Source: Cutibacterium namnetense (GTDB lineage: Bacteria; Actinomycetota; Actinomycetes; Propionibacteriales; Propionibacteriaceae). From it: a stretch of DNA of 63,755 nucleotides. Shown one piece after another: positions 15,725-25,093 of this stretch. Under the pieces are notes generated by a model. It was given only the letters and a program-made list of their open reading frames with translations. It was not told the DNA's origin and made no database searches. Every line of letters starts with the position of its first letter. Position 1 is the stretch's first letter. Location of the stretch: assembly GCF_001642025.1 (NCBI RefSeq), contig NZ_LWHO01000007.1, forward strand, positions 1 through 63,755. Reading direction: 5' to 3'. Both the position numbers and the translations under genes were made by a program.

Positions 15725-15865
15725 CCCGATGTGATCTGGTACTCCGACTCCCACACCTTTCGGCATGATCACGGTTGCGGGACAGCGCCGGATTCCCACC
15801 GGCTTCCCCACATCACCCAGGCATCAACCCAACCATTGGGCCGACAGCGAACACTGTACACCTGC
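15725..15865 (-). ncRNA. Cobalamin riboswitch controlling the secreted/ECF/MoxR operon
   Basis: Reading the minus strand gives GGGAAGCCGGTGGGAATCCG, then GCGCTGTCCCGCAACCGTG, then GTGGGAGTCGGAGTACCAG, the conserved core and B12-box-like end of the cobalamin riboswitch family. The stem GCCGG/CCGGC (803-787 relative to 15000) is perfect. It lies about 100 bases upstream of the toroid-protein gene, separated by the Shine-Dalgarno hairpin. By family knowledge, binding adenosyl- or methylcobalamin represses the downstream genes. Limits are approximate. Confidence 0.92.
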
Positions 15866-15958
15866 CCCACAGGCAACGGCTATCCCCATCCTGTGACCTC
15901 ACCACCCGGATATGTAAAATTACTGACACAAGCAGCCGATCATTAAAGGTGGCAGACA

Positions 15959-17323
15959 ATGGCGTTCGGATCCTTCGACAACCAGATCACCCGCCGCGGG
16001 TACGTCACCGCGCAGATGGACCATATCTGGTCAGAACGCTCGACAGTCCAAAGCTGGTTCGACGTTGAGGCTGCCCTGGCGCGAGTTCAGACCGCCATCG
16101 GGATGATCCCGGTCGGAACCGGCGCTCGGATCACTAGCCAAGCCAGGGCCACCGACACCGTCATGACACAGATCCTCGACGGCGAAAGCGGCAACCCGTT
16201 TGCCCTGGGACTCGATGCCCTGCGCTCTGCCCTCGACGACGACACCCGCCAATGGGTCCACTACGGAGCCACCACCCAGGACATTCTCGACACCGCACGC
16301 AGCCTACAAATCCGAAACTCCTTAAACCTCATTGCCGACTGCACCGACAAATTATTGAAACGCATCCGCGACCTCGCCGGACGCCACGCCGAAACCCTCA
16401 TGGTGGCGCGCACCAACGGCCAGCACGCCGTCCCCACCACCCTCGGCATGAGGTTTGCTCGCTGGGTGGCTGACCTCGAGCGCTCCCGCGATCGCCTGAG
16501 CGAAGTCCGCAAGCGCTGCCTGCTGGTGCAATTCTCGGGGGCCGCGGGAACGTACGCATCAATGGGCTCCCACGGCACTGCCATCGCCACGGGCATCGCA
16601 CGGGAGCTCGACCTGGTTTGCGAACTCATTGCCTGGCACTCCTCCCGCGATGGCCTCACGGAATTGGCATGCAACCTCGCGATCCACGCACAGACACTAG
16701 GAAAAATCGCCGAGGACCTCTACGACATGCAACGCACTGAATTTCAGGAGGCCGCCGAAACTCTCAATCCCCACCTGTCCGGCTCAAGCACCATGCCGCA
16801 GAAACGCAACCCCTTCTCCACGATGAAGATCTCGGCAGCTGCCCGAATGGCCGCCGGCGCCGCCGCCACCGTCCTTACCAACCCACCCGGCGACTTCGAG
16901 CGCGACCACCGTCAGCTCGAAGTCGAAAGAGATGCCATCCCCCGCATCCTGGCAGCCGTCGACGGAGCAGGCCAGAAGCTACTCAACCTCTTGGACGTCC
17001 TGCACTTCGATGCCAGCTGCCTCGACGCCAACGCCCGTCGAGAAGGCGTCCTACTCGTCAGCGAAGGAAGCATGATGGAGCTGGCTACACAGTTGGGCCA
17101 CGAAAAAGCCCACGATCTGTTACAGGAGTATTCAGCCGCATACCGGACCGACGGAATTAGCCTACGCGAATTCGTCAAAGGCAGGCCAGAAATTACCGAA
17201 AAACTCGATAACATCAACCTTGATGAGCTGTCAGACCCGTCGGCGTACACCGGCCTATCCGCAGAGTTATCCCGACGCCTTGCCGCTGGCCAGCCACATA
17301 CCGGAACCGACATCACGGAGTAA
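15959..17323 (+). CDS. Fumarase/aspartase-superfamily lyase (PurB/PcaB-like)
   Basis: A 454-residue lyase. The superfamily signature GSSTMPQKRNP is at about residues 275-285, an upstream conserved block is GATTQDILDTA, and the N-terminus (WFDVEAALARVQTAIGMIP) is like adenylosuccinate lyase and carboxymuconate cycloisomerase. These enzymes split a substrate to release fumarate, or cycloisomerise. Neighbours are an RpiR regulator and a DcuC-like C4-dicarboxylate carrier, which suggests a catabolic lyase whose fumarate feeds respiration, rather than housekeeping purine synthesis. AAAGGTGG precedes the ATG. Its 3' end overlaps the convergent regulator gene by 11 bases. Exact substrate not determinable. 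Confidence 0.85.
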   Translation: MAFGSFDNQITRRGYVTAQMDHIWSERSTVQSWFDVEAALARVQTAIGMIPVGTGARITSQARATDTVMTQILDGESGNPFALGLDALRSALDDDTRQWVHYGATTQDILDTARSLQIRNSLNLIADCTDKLLKRIRDLAGRHAETLMVARTNGQHAVPTTLGMRFARWVADLERSRDRLSEVRKRCLLVQFSGAAGTYASMGSHGTAIATGIARELDLVCELIAWHSSRDGLTELACNLAIHAQTLGKIAEDLYDMQRTEFQEAAETLNPHLSGSSTMPQKRNPFSTMKISAAARMAAGAAATVLTNPPGDFERDHRQLEVERDAIPRILAAVDGAGQKLLNLLDVLHFDASCLDANARREGVLLVSEGSMMELATQLGHEKAHDLLQEYSAAYRTDGISLREFVKGRPEITEKLDNINLDELSDPSAYTGLSAELSRRLAAGQPHTGTDITE

Positions 17324-18188
17324 TAAAAACCCCGAGTTCGTCAAATAACCCCTGCATCGTCTCGACCCGGGAACGCTCAACCTCGTGATCCTCCGGAGCT
17401 AAAGCAGCCACCAATGATTCCAACAAGATGAGGTAGCAGGCCCTCGACCGAAACGCCGTAGAGGACTCCGAAGACACCAACAAAACATGGTCAGCGTACC
17501 TGCGCATCGGAGTAGAAGAACGGTTCGTCAGAAGCACCGTCGTCATGTTGCGCTGGCGAAAGAGCCGCAAGACCGACTCAACCATTCGGGAATGCCGGTC
17601 AAACACAGATGCCAACAAGATAGCGTTGTCAGGAAGGTCAATGAGCTGATGGGCCATCCGGTCGGTCGAATCCAACAAAATAACGTCACGCCGGTAATAG
17701 CACACCAGCAACCGGAAATAATCAAGCAAAGCATGCCCGGTAGCAGCAGCAACAAGGTAGAGCGGACGGGAATCGTCGCGTAGCAACTCAACAACTCGGT
17801 CGAATATTTCACCATCCAACGAATTCAGACCAATATCAATGCTGCGTCGGGCAGCTTCCATCTTGGAACGCCACATGGCTCCCGGCTCATCGGTCGTGAG
17901 GTCATCGGTAGTGCGATCACTAGGAAGGTCAAAGTTAGCGGCAACCTCCTCACGAAGACTCCGCGAGAAGTCACGGAAGCTGACATAGCCCAGCTTGCGC
18001 ACAAAACGCGTCACCGACGCCGTCGAGGTACCCGTCGCAGCACTGATCTCATCCAAATTCTCCAAGGCCAAGTGAGGAAAAGAATCTTCACAGTACCGAG
18101 CAATGACGGCATCGGTCGGCGTCAACGCTTGTAGCTCTCCCAACCGGGCATATAAGCTGTCACGTGCCGAGCCCTTGGACTCAGCCAT
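17313..18188 (-). CDS. RpiR/MurR-family transcriptional regulator
   Basis: A 291-residue regulator with an N-terminal helix-turn-helix (about residues 30-85; ISAATGTSTASVTRFVRKLG) and a C-terminal SIS domain (about 120-270) that in this family senses a phosphorylated sugar or related metabolite. I start at the ATG at 18188 because GGAGGAGG lies eight bases upstream. It is encoded between the lyase and the DcuC-like carrier, so it likely controls them. The SIS domain contains the block LYLVAAATGHALLDYFRLLV and a late SSESSTAFRSRACYLI. Confidence 0.88.
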   Translation of the reverse strand: MAESKGSARDSLYARLGELQALTPTDAVIARYCEDSFPHLALENLDEISAATGTSTASVTRFVRKLGYVSFRDFSRSLREEVAANFDLPSDRTTDDLTTDEPGAMWRSKMEAARRSIDIGLNSLDGEIFDRVVELLRDDSRPLYLVAAATGHALLDYFRLLVCYYRRDVILLDSTDRMAHQLIDLPDNAILLASVFDRHSRMVESVLRLFRQRNMTTVLLTNRSSTPMRRYADHVLLVSSESSTAFRSRACYLILLESLVAALAPEDHEVERSRVETMQGLFDELGVFITP

Positions 18189-18253
18189 CTTCGCCTCCTC
18201 CATGGTAAAAACTCACAGCAACCACTGTGGCAACCGTAGATATTACTCGGGCA

Positions 18254-19621
18254 TCAAATGAAGATCAGGCTCGAAGCCATCATGACGATGAGTCCGACAA
18301 GCATGGGAAGCACCGTTCGCCTGACGACGGCCATCGGCGAGACACCCGCGGCTCCGGCTGCCGTAATGACAAGACCCGAGATCGGCGAGACAGAGCGAAA
18401 CAGCCCACCGGCGAACTGCATCGGAGTAACGAGGTTCGTTGCGCTGCCTGAAAGCCCGTTGGCGATCCCAGGAGCCAGCGAGGCGAAGGAGGTAAACGAG
18501 CCCACCCCCGAGCCAGTCAGGAAAGTCACCAAGCCGACGACCAAGGTGAACAGGATTGCCATCCCCCACAACGACAGGCCAATCCCTTCAGCTCCTTTAA
18601 CGAGCAATGTAATAACGCCAGCTTGCTTAAGGCCCTCAGCAAACAGCTGAGCCGCAATGATGAGAGACACCACCTTGGCGAACATCGTGCCCATACCAAC
18701 GAACATGGCGTTCGCGTCAGTAAGCACCGATGAGCGGTCATGGTTGCCGATGAGTTCGACGATCACTGCAAACACCCACACCAGCAGGAAAGCCGAGACT
18801 GTAGAAAGCTGAATAGATGTCACGCCAAACGGACTAAAAACAACAAGGAGAATGATCGGCAACAGCAGGAACAGCGCGTACCAACGCGGTGCAGTGCGGC
18901 CCGACGAGCTGTACTCGTCACTATGCCCACCAACTTCATCATCTCCCTTACGATCCAGACGGCGTTGCACGAAAAAATGGGTGATAGCTACCGCGATGAC
19001 CGTCGGGATGGCCACCGGAAGCTGGTGCTTCACGAAATAGACCGCTGGAGACAGACCCACAGTATGGGCGGCCAAGATTTCAGTTCCAGTAGCTGGGCCG
19101 ATCGGCATGGCACTCGTCGTCGCGATGACAGCAGCGCCGACTGCTGGGCTGACTCCCGCCGCAATGATGATGGGCATCATGACGACGACCAGCAGCATCG
19201 CGAGGCCAGCGGCGCTCGGAATAACCAGGAAGAGGAGCTGGCCAATGATGTAGGCCAGCACGAGGATGAGATAGGGCTGCTTGAGTTTGGTAATTGGGGT
19301 AGTGACGAGCCGAACAAGAGCCTCCGTAGCCCCCACCCGATTCATGTAGGACGAGAACCCGCCAGCGGCCATGATGATGAGTCCAACGCCCGTGAGCTGG
19401 TCCTTCGCGATGGACTCGACGAGCCCAATGATGTCAAACCAGACACTGCCAGAGCTCTCCTTACCGTTCATCAACGGCACCGACGGCCTGAGGATCACCC
19501 TGATGAGCACAAGCAACAGTCCGGCACCTAACAGCACGAGCACCGGCCGGTATCGCTTAACCAGCAACCGCCCGGCCGCAACCGTCACGAGCAGCGCACA
19601 CACCGCAAGCGCAGCTGTCAT
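18254..19621 (-). CDS. DcuC-like C4-dicarboxylate carrier
   Basis: A 455-residue membrane protein with about 11-12 hydrophobic helices. It resembles the anaerobic C4-dicarboxylate carrier DcuC: blocks include LIIMAAGGFSSYMNRVGATE, PSAAGLAMLLVVVMMPI, TGSGVGSFTSF and ISGLVITAAGAAGVSPMAVV. DcuC proteins export succinate in exchange for, or co-import, fumarate and malate. With a fumarate-releasing lyase next door this suits the succinate/propionate fermentation of propionibacteria. It is 65 bases downstream of the RpiR gene in reverse order (transcribed first) and preceded by an inverted repeat at 19687. Confidence 0.85.
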   Translation of the reverse strand: MTAALAVCALLVTVAAGRLLVKRYRPVLVLLGAGLLLVLIRVILRPSVPLMNGKESSGSVWFDIIGLVESIAKDQLTGVGLIIMAAGGFSSYMNRVGATEALVRLVTTPITKLKQPYLILVLAYIIGQLLFLVIPSAAGLAMLLVVVMMPIIIAAGVSPAVGAAVIATTSAMPIGPATGTEILAAHTVGLSPAVYFVKHQLPVAIPTVIAVAITHFFVQRRLDRKGDDEVGGHSDEYSSSGRTAPRWYALFLLLPIILLVVFSPFGVTSIQLSTVSAFLLVWVFAVIVELIGNHDRSSVLTDANAMFVGMGTMFAKVVSLIIAAQLFAEGLKQAGVITLLVKGAEGIGLSLWGMAILFTLVVGLVTFLTGSGVGSFTSFASLAPGIANGLSGSATNLVTPMQFAGGLFRSVSPISGLVITAAGAAGVSPMAVVRRTVLPMLVGLIVMMASSLIFI

Positions 19622-19686
19622 GATGACTCCTTCGTCAACCCGTCTGTGAAACGTAACTTATGAAAATTAAACTACGTCTTCAACAG

Positions 19687-19706
19687 TGTTAGAAACAATA
19701 CTAACA
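19687..19706. promoter_or_regulatory. Inverted repeat between dcuC-like gene and hydrolase gene
   Basis: TGTTAG and CTAACA flank eight AT-rich bases in the shared intergenic space of two divergent genes. It is a candidate operator, possibly for the adjacent RpiR regulator. Confidence 0.4.
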
Positions 19707-19791
19707 TTTCTCCAGTTGGCGACGGTGCCCCTTACGGCACTGACGTCCCCATGAAATCGATCCCCATGGGAACCAATGACAAGGAGCACTG

Positions 19792-21705
19792 ATGCACTCA
19801 GCAACCAGGCTGCGACGACCCCGATCGGCAATACACGTCCTCATCTGTCTGTTGCTCATCTTGGCAGGAGCGATTGGAGCAAGCCTCATCCAGACCGGAG
19901 GCGGCCATATCGCCGTCCAAGGGCTCAAAATCCCTGGCAAGGACGGAACTGTAGTTAGTGCCGACCTCTTCCGACCCGACACCGCAACAGCAACACACAA
20001 GGCCCCTCTCATCGTCGTGACGCCAGGATTCCAGCGCACCAAAGAGACCCAGATCTCCTACTCCCTGGAACTCGCCCGCCGCGGATACGTCACCCTCGTC
20101 GTCGATCCGTACAACCAAGGCGAATCGACCTCCCAACCTCCCCACAGTGACGACCCCAGTATCCAGACGGTCATCGACTACGTTTCGCGTACCGACGCTC
20201 TCAACTACGTCGATAAGGCCAAGATCGGCATCACTGGCCATTCCGCAGGTGGATCCCAAGTGCGCCACATGGCCGCAGAATACGGCACCAAGGAAGTCAA
20301 GGCCCTCAAGAAAGCTAAGACTCCCGACTCCCCCGGCGGCACGACGATCACGAAGGAGGAGCGCGAAAAAGCCGAACAACTCAACCCCATCCGCTCCGTC
20401 TTCATCTCCGGTTGGTTACAACAACTAAACGCCAAGAAGCTCAAAAACATCCGGTCCAATGTCGGCATCGGCTACGCCCTCTACGACGAAGGCAGCTACC
20501 GCAACAAGAACCACAATGGCGATCTACGTCACGCCCCAGAAGCCATTGCCGTCATCAACTCTGGTCTACCCAAGTCACAACACGTCGATCACGTAGTCAT
20601 CGGGAAAGGCTACGGATCAGCTGCCGATCGAACCTACCGCGTGGCATATAACGACCGGACGATTCACCCGTTCCAACCACTCACTCCCAGCGCTATCGGG
20701 TCGATGATTCAGTTCTTCGACGACACTATTGGCGCTCCGCACCAGATGAGTACCTCCAACCAAACATGGTGGCTCAAAGAACTCTTCAACGGCCTGTGCC
20801 TCGTCGCAGCGCTGGCCATGCTCGTGCCCCTGACGAAACTGCTTCTGACAATTCCGTGGTTGTCAGAAGCTCGCACCGACATCTCCCCTGCCCCATCGAA
20901 GCCCAAGGGCAAAGGCGCGGTGATGTTTTGGACAATTTTCACCATCTCAGCAACCGTTGCCTGCGTAACCTTCATCCCGTTATCGGTAGCTAGCCAGCAC
21001 ATCTTCTCGGCCGCAGCCAACAAACAAAACGGCTGGTTCTTCCCCGGACGAATGGTTAACGGGGTCGTGCTGTGGTCGCTAGTTAACGGCCTGCTAGGCC
21101 TCATCCTGTTGTGGATCAGTCACGTCATATCAAAGAAACACGGCGACGACGAAGCCAAAGACTGGGGAATTCGGATGAACTGGGCCCAGACCGGACGGAC
21201 CCTCGCCCTAGCCCTGCTCGTCATCGTCATCTTCTACACAATCCTGGCAGCCACCTACGGCTTCTTCCACGTTGACTACCGACTTTTCGTGGTAGCTGCC
21301 CGCCCGCTAACAAAACGCTGGTTCCTCATAGCACTGACCTATGTGCCAGCCTTGTTCCTGTTCTTCTTCTCGAACTCGTTGCGAGTCAATACCTCTATGC
21401 GATTCAACAACCAACGTCGCTGGGTCAACTGGCTCATCATCGCGCTGGCCAATTCCATCGGCCTGGCAGCCATCTTCGTCATCCAGTACGTCACACTCTT
21501 CTCGACCGGGACGGTGTTCTGGACGACGAACTGGCTGTACGTCAACATGCTGCAATCTCTGCTACCCATGATGGTGGTACTGCCGCTGTTCAACCGCGCC
21601 TTCTACCATGCCACCGGGCGGGTATGGCTCGGCCCGATCGTCACCACCACGATCTTCGCCCTGATGGCATTAGGTGGATCGGTGGCGTATATCCCCATGT
21701 TCTGA
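19792..21705 (+). CDS. Alpha/beta hydrolase fused to a polytopic membrane domain
   Basis: A 637-residue protein. After an N-terminal TM anchor (residues 15-34) comes an alpha/beta-hydrolase domain (about 45-310) with oxyanion region TPGFQRTKE, nucleophile elbow GHSAGG (around 146-151) and an insert rich in Lys (EVKALKKAKTPDS). The C-terminal half (about 325-637) has around eight TM helices. The hydrolase faces outward if the first TM is a signal anchor. AAGGAG precedes the ATG. It follows the dcuC-like gene divergently. Substrate unknown; acyl-ester or lipid hydrolysis is only a family guess. The long membrane domain joined to a hydrolase is uncommon. Confidence 0.75.
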   Translation: MHSATRLRRPRSAIHVLICLLLILAGAIGASLIQTGGGHIAVQGLKIPGKDGTVVSADLFRPDTATATHKAPLIVVTPGFQRTKETQISYSLELARRGYVTLVVDPYNQGESTSQPPHSDDPSIQTVIDYVSRTDALNYVDKAKIGITGHSAGGSQVRHMAAEYGTKEVKALKKAKTPDSPGGTTITKEEREKAEQLNPIRSVFISGWLQQLNAKKLKNIRSNVGIGYALYDEGSYRNKNHNGDLRHAPEAIAVINSGLPKSQHVDHVVIGKGYGSAADRTYRVAYNDRTIHPFQPLTPSAIGSMIQFFDDTIGAPHQMSTSNQTWWLKELFNGLCLVAALAMLVPLTKLLLTIPWLSEARTDISPAPSKPKGKGAVMFWTIFTISATVACVTFIPLSVASQHIFSAAANKQNGWFFPGRMVNGVVLWSLVNGLLGLILLWISHVISKKHGDDEAKDWGIRMNWAQTGRTLALALLVIVIFYTILAATYGFFHVDYRLFVVAARPLTKRWFLIALTYVPALFLFFFSNSLRVNTSMRFNNQRRWVNWLIIALANSIGLAAIFVIQYVTLFSTGTVFWTTNWLYVNMLQSLLPMMVVLPLFNRAFYHATGRVWLGPIVTTTIFALMALGGSVAYIPMF

Positions 21706-21757
21706 GTGAGGGCCGCAATGCGCCCAGACACGTCAGCCTCATGGCCCGAGGCGCACA

Positions 21758-23155
21758 TCACTCGGAGGGGACGTCCTCCTGCGGCGGTTGCCATGTCAGA
21801 GGAAGAGGGTGAGCCGGGTGGAGCGCCACGTCGTCTTGCCGAACCGACTTCACTCTTCCAACCTCACTTCCCCGGTATTCAAATCGACACGTGACAATGC
21901 CGTGCCCCGAACCCCACACCCAGCCACGTCCATACTCGTCGTGAATGAGATCAACCCCAGGAGGCCAATTACGCCCGTCAAAAGATCGACGTCGTCCAAA
22001 AGGCCCCGGCTGGATGGGGGTGATCTCCTCGGTGACCTCGGGCTCGTCGAGCAGCCTCCCTTCGCCGTCAACGGTGAAAAGTTCCTCCTGGGCACACGTG
22101 GTGAAATTCGACACCCCAACACCCAGCAAACGCACTCCCTCGCGCAAGTCAAGGGACTCCAGCATCCGCACCGCCAGCTGGGAGATCCTCTCAAGCGAAT
22201 CGGTGGCTCCCGTCAGGGTCACCGACCGCGACCAGCCAGTAAAGTCGGCCATCTTCGCCTTAAGGGTGACAGTACGAGCGAACTGCCCAGACTTCTTCAA
22301 CCGACCACACACCAAACCCGCATGACGCTCCACAATCTGACGACACTCCTCGCGATGGGTGAGGTCATGCTCGAAGGTATCCTCCACTGAGATCGACTTA
22401 GCGATTCGGCTGGCCACTACCGGCCGGTCATCCCGCGCCCGCGACAGGGCAACAAGACTCGCCCCCGCAGCATGGCCCAACTCATGAACCAGCTCGGACT
22501 CCCGCGCAGCCCGAACGTCAGCGATAGTGCGAAGCCCCAACTTCTCCAACCGCTCCGCCGTAACCGGCCCGACTCCAGGGATAGCCCGGGCTGGTAAAGG
22601 CGCGATGGTATCAGCCTCAGTACCGGGAGCGATGAGAGCGATCTGATCGGTATGGCCACGTTGCGGCTTGGCCATCTCAGAGGCAACCTTGGCCATGAAT
22701 TTGCTCGACCCGATACCCACCGAGCAACTCAACCCCTCGGTGCGCTCTGCCACCCGGGCGCGCAATTCAACGGCAACTTGATACAAAGCGTCAAAGTTCT
22801 CGACGTCGATGTCACCGGCTTCTAGATCGACAAACGCCTCGTCAAGACTCAATGGCTCGACAAGCGGCGAGAGCTCCCGCAACGTCGCCATGACAGCCTT
22901 CGAAGACTCTCGATAGGCCTCGAACCGTCCGGACAAAAACGCGGCGTTCGGGGCCAGCCGACGGGCCTGCGACCCAGCCATCGCCGAATGCACCCCGAAT
23001 TTGCGGGCCTCATAGGAGGCCGTCGCGACCACTCCTCTGCCACCGACCCCACCGACGATGATAGCCTTGCCAACCAAGGAAGGCTTATCCCGCTGCTCCA
23101 CCGAGGCGAAGAACGCGTCCATGTCCAGGTGGAGGATCGACGCCGTCGATCTCAT
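21758..23155 (-). CDS. dinB: DNA polymerase IV (Y-family)
   Basis: A 465-residue translesion polymerase. The N-terminal catalytic motifs are [14 protein letters not shown] and [10 protein letters not shown] (acidic metal ligands), with YRESSKAVM between. The helix-hairpin-helix region ([15 protein letters not shown]) and little-finger domain follow. An extra C-terminal section of about 100 residues (from about 365) is rich in Glu, Arg and Gly, and longer than in E. coli DinB. Its ATG overlaps the folA stop (ATGA), so it is the last gene of the thyA-folA-dinB unit. Confidence 0.95.
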   Translation of the reverse strand: MRSTASILHLDMDAFFASVEQRDKPSLVGKAIIVGGVGGRGVVATASYEARKFGVHSAMAGSQARRLAPNAAFLSGRFEAYRESSKAVMATLRELSPLVEPLSLDEAFVDLEAGDIDVENFDALYQVAVELRARVAERTEGLSCSVGIGSSKFMAKVASEMAKPQRGHTDQIALIAPGTEADTIAPLPARAIPGVGPVTAERLEKLGLRTIADVRAARESELVHELGHAAGASLVALSRARDDRPVVASRIAKSISVEDTFEHDLTHREECRQIVERHAGLVCGRLKKSGQFARTVTLKAKMADFTGWSRSVTLTGATDSLERISQLAVRMLESLDLREGVRLLGVGVSNFTTCAQEELFTVDGEGRLLDEPEVTEEITPIQPGPFGRRRSFDGRNWPPGVDLIHDEYGRGWVWGSGHGIVTCRFEYRGSEVGRVKSVRQDDVALHPAHPLPLTWQPPQEDVPSE

Positions 23156-23622
23156 GCCCGGCGCCGGTACCCGACGAAGTCGAAGCCGTCACGAGGCTCG
23201 CGGCGGACCTCCACCCACACCGCAGGGTCAATGGCAGGGAAACGCACCGCACCATTCGGACTCTGATGAACCTCGGTGATGTCGAGCTCGTCGCACAACT
23301 CGAAAGCGTCGGCGTAGATCTGCCCACCTCCGGCAACAAAACAGATCTCCTCGCCGGCCTCCCGCGCCATCTCGACGGCCTGACACAGGCTAGTTGCGAC
23401 GTCCACCCCCTCATGGGACCAGTGCGGGTCGCGGGTGCAGATGATATGACGACGCCCAGGAAGCTTGCCGACCTGCTCAAAAGTACGACGCCCGAAGACC
23501 AACGTATGGCCCATCGTCACAGCCTTAAAACGACGAAAATCCGCACTAATGTGCCACAGCATCTCCTGTCCCGATCCGATCACGCCGTTATCGGCGACGG
23601 CGGCGATCGCGACGACCTTCAT
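23152..23622 (-). CDS. folA: Dihydrofolate reductase
   Basis: A 156-residue enzyme reducing dihydrofolate to tetrahydrofolate with NADPH. Typical motifs are visible: [20 protein letters not shown] near the N-terminus, [20 protein letters not shown] and [20 protein letters not shown]. The ATG at 23622 has AGGAGGA upstream. Placed 43 bases after thyA, it regenerates the dihydrofolate that ThyA produces. Confidence 0.95.
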   Translation of the reverse strand: MKVVAIAAVADNGVIGSGQEMLWHISADFRRFKAVTMGHTLVFGRRTFEQVGKLPGRRHIICTRDPHWSHEGVDVATSLCQAVEMAREAGEEICFVAGGGQIYADAFELCDELDITEVHQSPNGAVRFPAIDPAVWVEVRREPRDGFDFVGYRRRA

Positions 23623-23665
23623 CGATCCTCCTGCGACTCCTCGGAACACTGACCCCGGCACCCGG

Positions 23666-24478
23666 TCAGACCGCAACCGGGGCGGGCAGCGCCGGATATG
23701 GGTCGTAGCCGGTCAGCGTAATGTCGGACAACTCGAACTCGTCAATGTCACGGATATCCGGATTGACGGTGAGCGTCGGTAGGTGACGCGGCTCACGCTC
23801 CAACTGCTCATGGACCTGGTCGAGGTGATTGAGATACACGTGAGCATCACCCAAAGTATGAACGAACCGCAACGGTTTGAGCCCGGTCACCGATGCCACT
23901 AGATGGGTGAGCAGAGCATATGAAGCGATATTGAACGGCACTCCGAGGAAGGTGTCACCGGAACGCTGGTACAGCTGGCAGCTCAACCAAGTCGGCTCAC
24001 CCCGATCATCCGGTGTGACGTAAAACTGGAACAGGGTGTGGCACGGCGGCAGGGCCATCTCCTCGATCTCGGCCACATTCCACGCCGAGACAATGTGACG
24101 ACGCGACCACGGATTAGTACGAATCTGCTCAACCACCTTGGCAATCTGATCAATCGTGCCACCGTCACCGTCGGGCCAAGACCGCCATTGATGGCCGTAA
24201 ACCGGCCCTAAATCACCGTTTCCGTCGGCCCACTCGTCCCAGATATGGATGCTGTTATCGTGCAGCCAACCGACATTGGTATCCCCGCGCAGAAACCACA
24301 GCAACTCCCCGAACACGCTGCGGGTGTAGATCTTTTTCGTCGTCACCAGCGGGAACCCCTCACGCAGATCAAAAACCATCTGGTGCCCGAACACACTGAG
24401 GGTTCCGGTGCCGGTGCGATCCTCGCGGCGCACGCCCTCCGCAAGAATCCGCCGCAACAAGTCGAGGTAGATCTGCAT
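23666..24478 (-). CDS. thyA: Thymidylate synthase
   Basis: A 270-residue ThyA. The catalytic Cys is in [12 protein letters not shown], with [20 protein letters not shown] downstream, both diagnostic. It methylates dUMP using methylene-tetrahydrofolate. The start abuts the rdgB stop, and folA follows, so these genes are probably cotranscribed. Confidence 0.97.
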   Translation of the reverse strand: MQIYLDLLRRILAEGVRREDRTGTGTLSVFGHQMVFDLREGFPLVTTKKIYTRSVFGELLWFLRGDTNVGWLHDNSIHIWDEWADGNGDLGPVYGHQWRSWPDGDGGTIDQIAKVVEQIRTNPWSRRHIVSAWNVAEIEEMALPPCHTLFQFYVTPDDRGEPTWLSCQLYQRSGDTFLGVPFNIASYALLTHLVASVTGLKPLRFVHTLGDAHVYLNHLDQVHEQLEREPRHLPTLTVNPDIRDIDEFELSDITLTGYDPYPALPAPVAV

Positions 24479-25093
24479 TCAGCGACCCTCCAGATGAGCG
24501 ACAACTGCCGGAACGATCGCGCGAACAGCTTGTCCCCGGTGACTGATGGCATCCTTGACTTCTGGTGTCATCTCAGCACTCGTGAGGGCACCGGGCTGGG
24601 CATCGGGAACAAACATCGGGTCATAGCCAAAACCGTTCTCCCCGCGGGCCTGCGAGATGATCCGCCCCTCCATCGTCGCCACCTTGGTGATCTCGGTGCC
24701 ATCTGGGTCGACAAATGCCATCGCACATACGAACCTACCGTGACGACGCTCATCCGGAAGGTCGAAGGTCTGATCGAGCAGCAACTGAAGGTTGCGCTCG
24801 TCATTGGCCTGAGGACCCGACCAGCGTGCCGAACGGATACCGGGCATCCGGTTGAGGGCGTCAACTTCTAGCCCGGAATCGTCAGCCAGAGCAGGCAAAT
24901 CGGTTTCGTGGGCGGCAGCACGGGCCTTGATGAGGGCGTTCTCCACAAAGGTTCTACCGGTTTCCTCCGGCGCCGGGGCATCGCTGACCTCCGACAAGCC
25001 GACGATCTCGACGTCGGTGCCTGCACCCTCGAAGGTGCGACGCAGCTCGACCAGTTTCTTAGCGTTATTGGATGCCAGCACGATCCGGCTCAC
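24479..25093 (-). CDS. rdgB: dITP/XTP pyrophosphatase (HAM1/RdgB)
   Basis: A 204-residue nucleotide-pool cleaning enzyme. Motifs: [14 protein letters not shown] at the N-terminus, [12 protein letters not shown] and [15 protein letters not shown]; and later [11 protein letters not shown] at the C-terminus. It hydrolyses non-canonical purine triphosphates. Its ATG overlaps the rph stop. Confidence 0.96.
   Translation of the reverse strand: MSRIVLASNNAKKLVELRRTFEGAGTDVEIVGLSEVSDAPAPEETGRTFVENALIKARAAAHETDLPALADDSGLEVDALNRMPGIRSARWSGPQANDERNLQLLLDQTFDLPDERRHGRFVCAMAFVDPDGTEITKVATMEGRIISQARGENGFGYDPMFVPDAQPGALTSAEMTPEVKDAISHRGQAVRAIVPAVVAHLEGR

Noticed and set aside
15731-15946. 71-codon plus-strand open frame
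   Set aside because: Antisense to the second cobalamin riboswitch; no ribosome-binding site.
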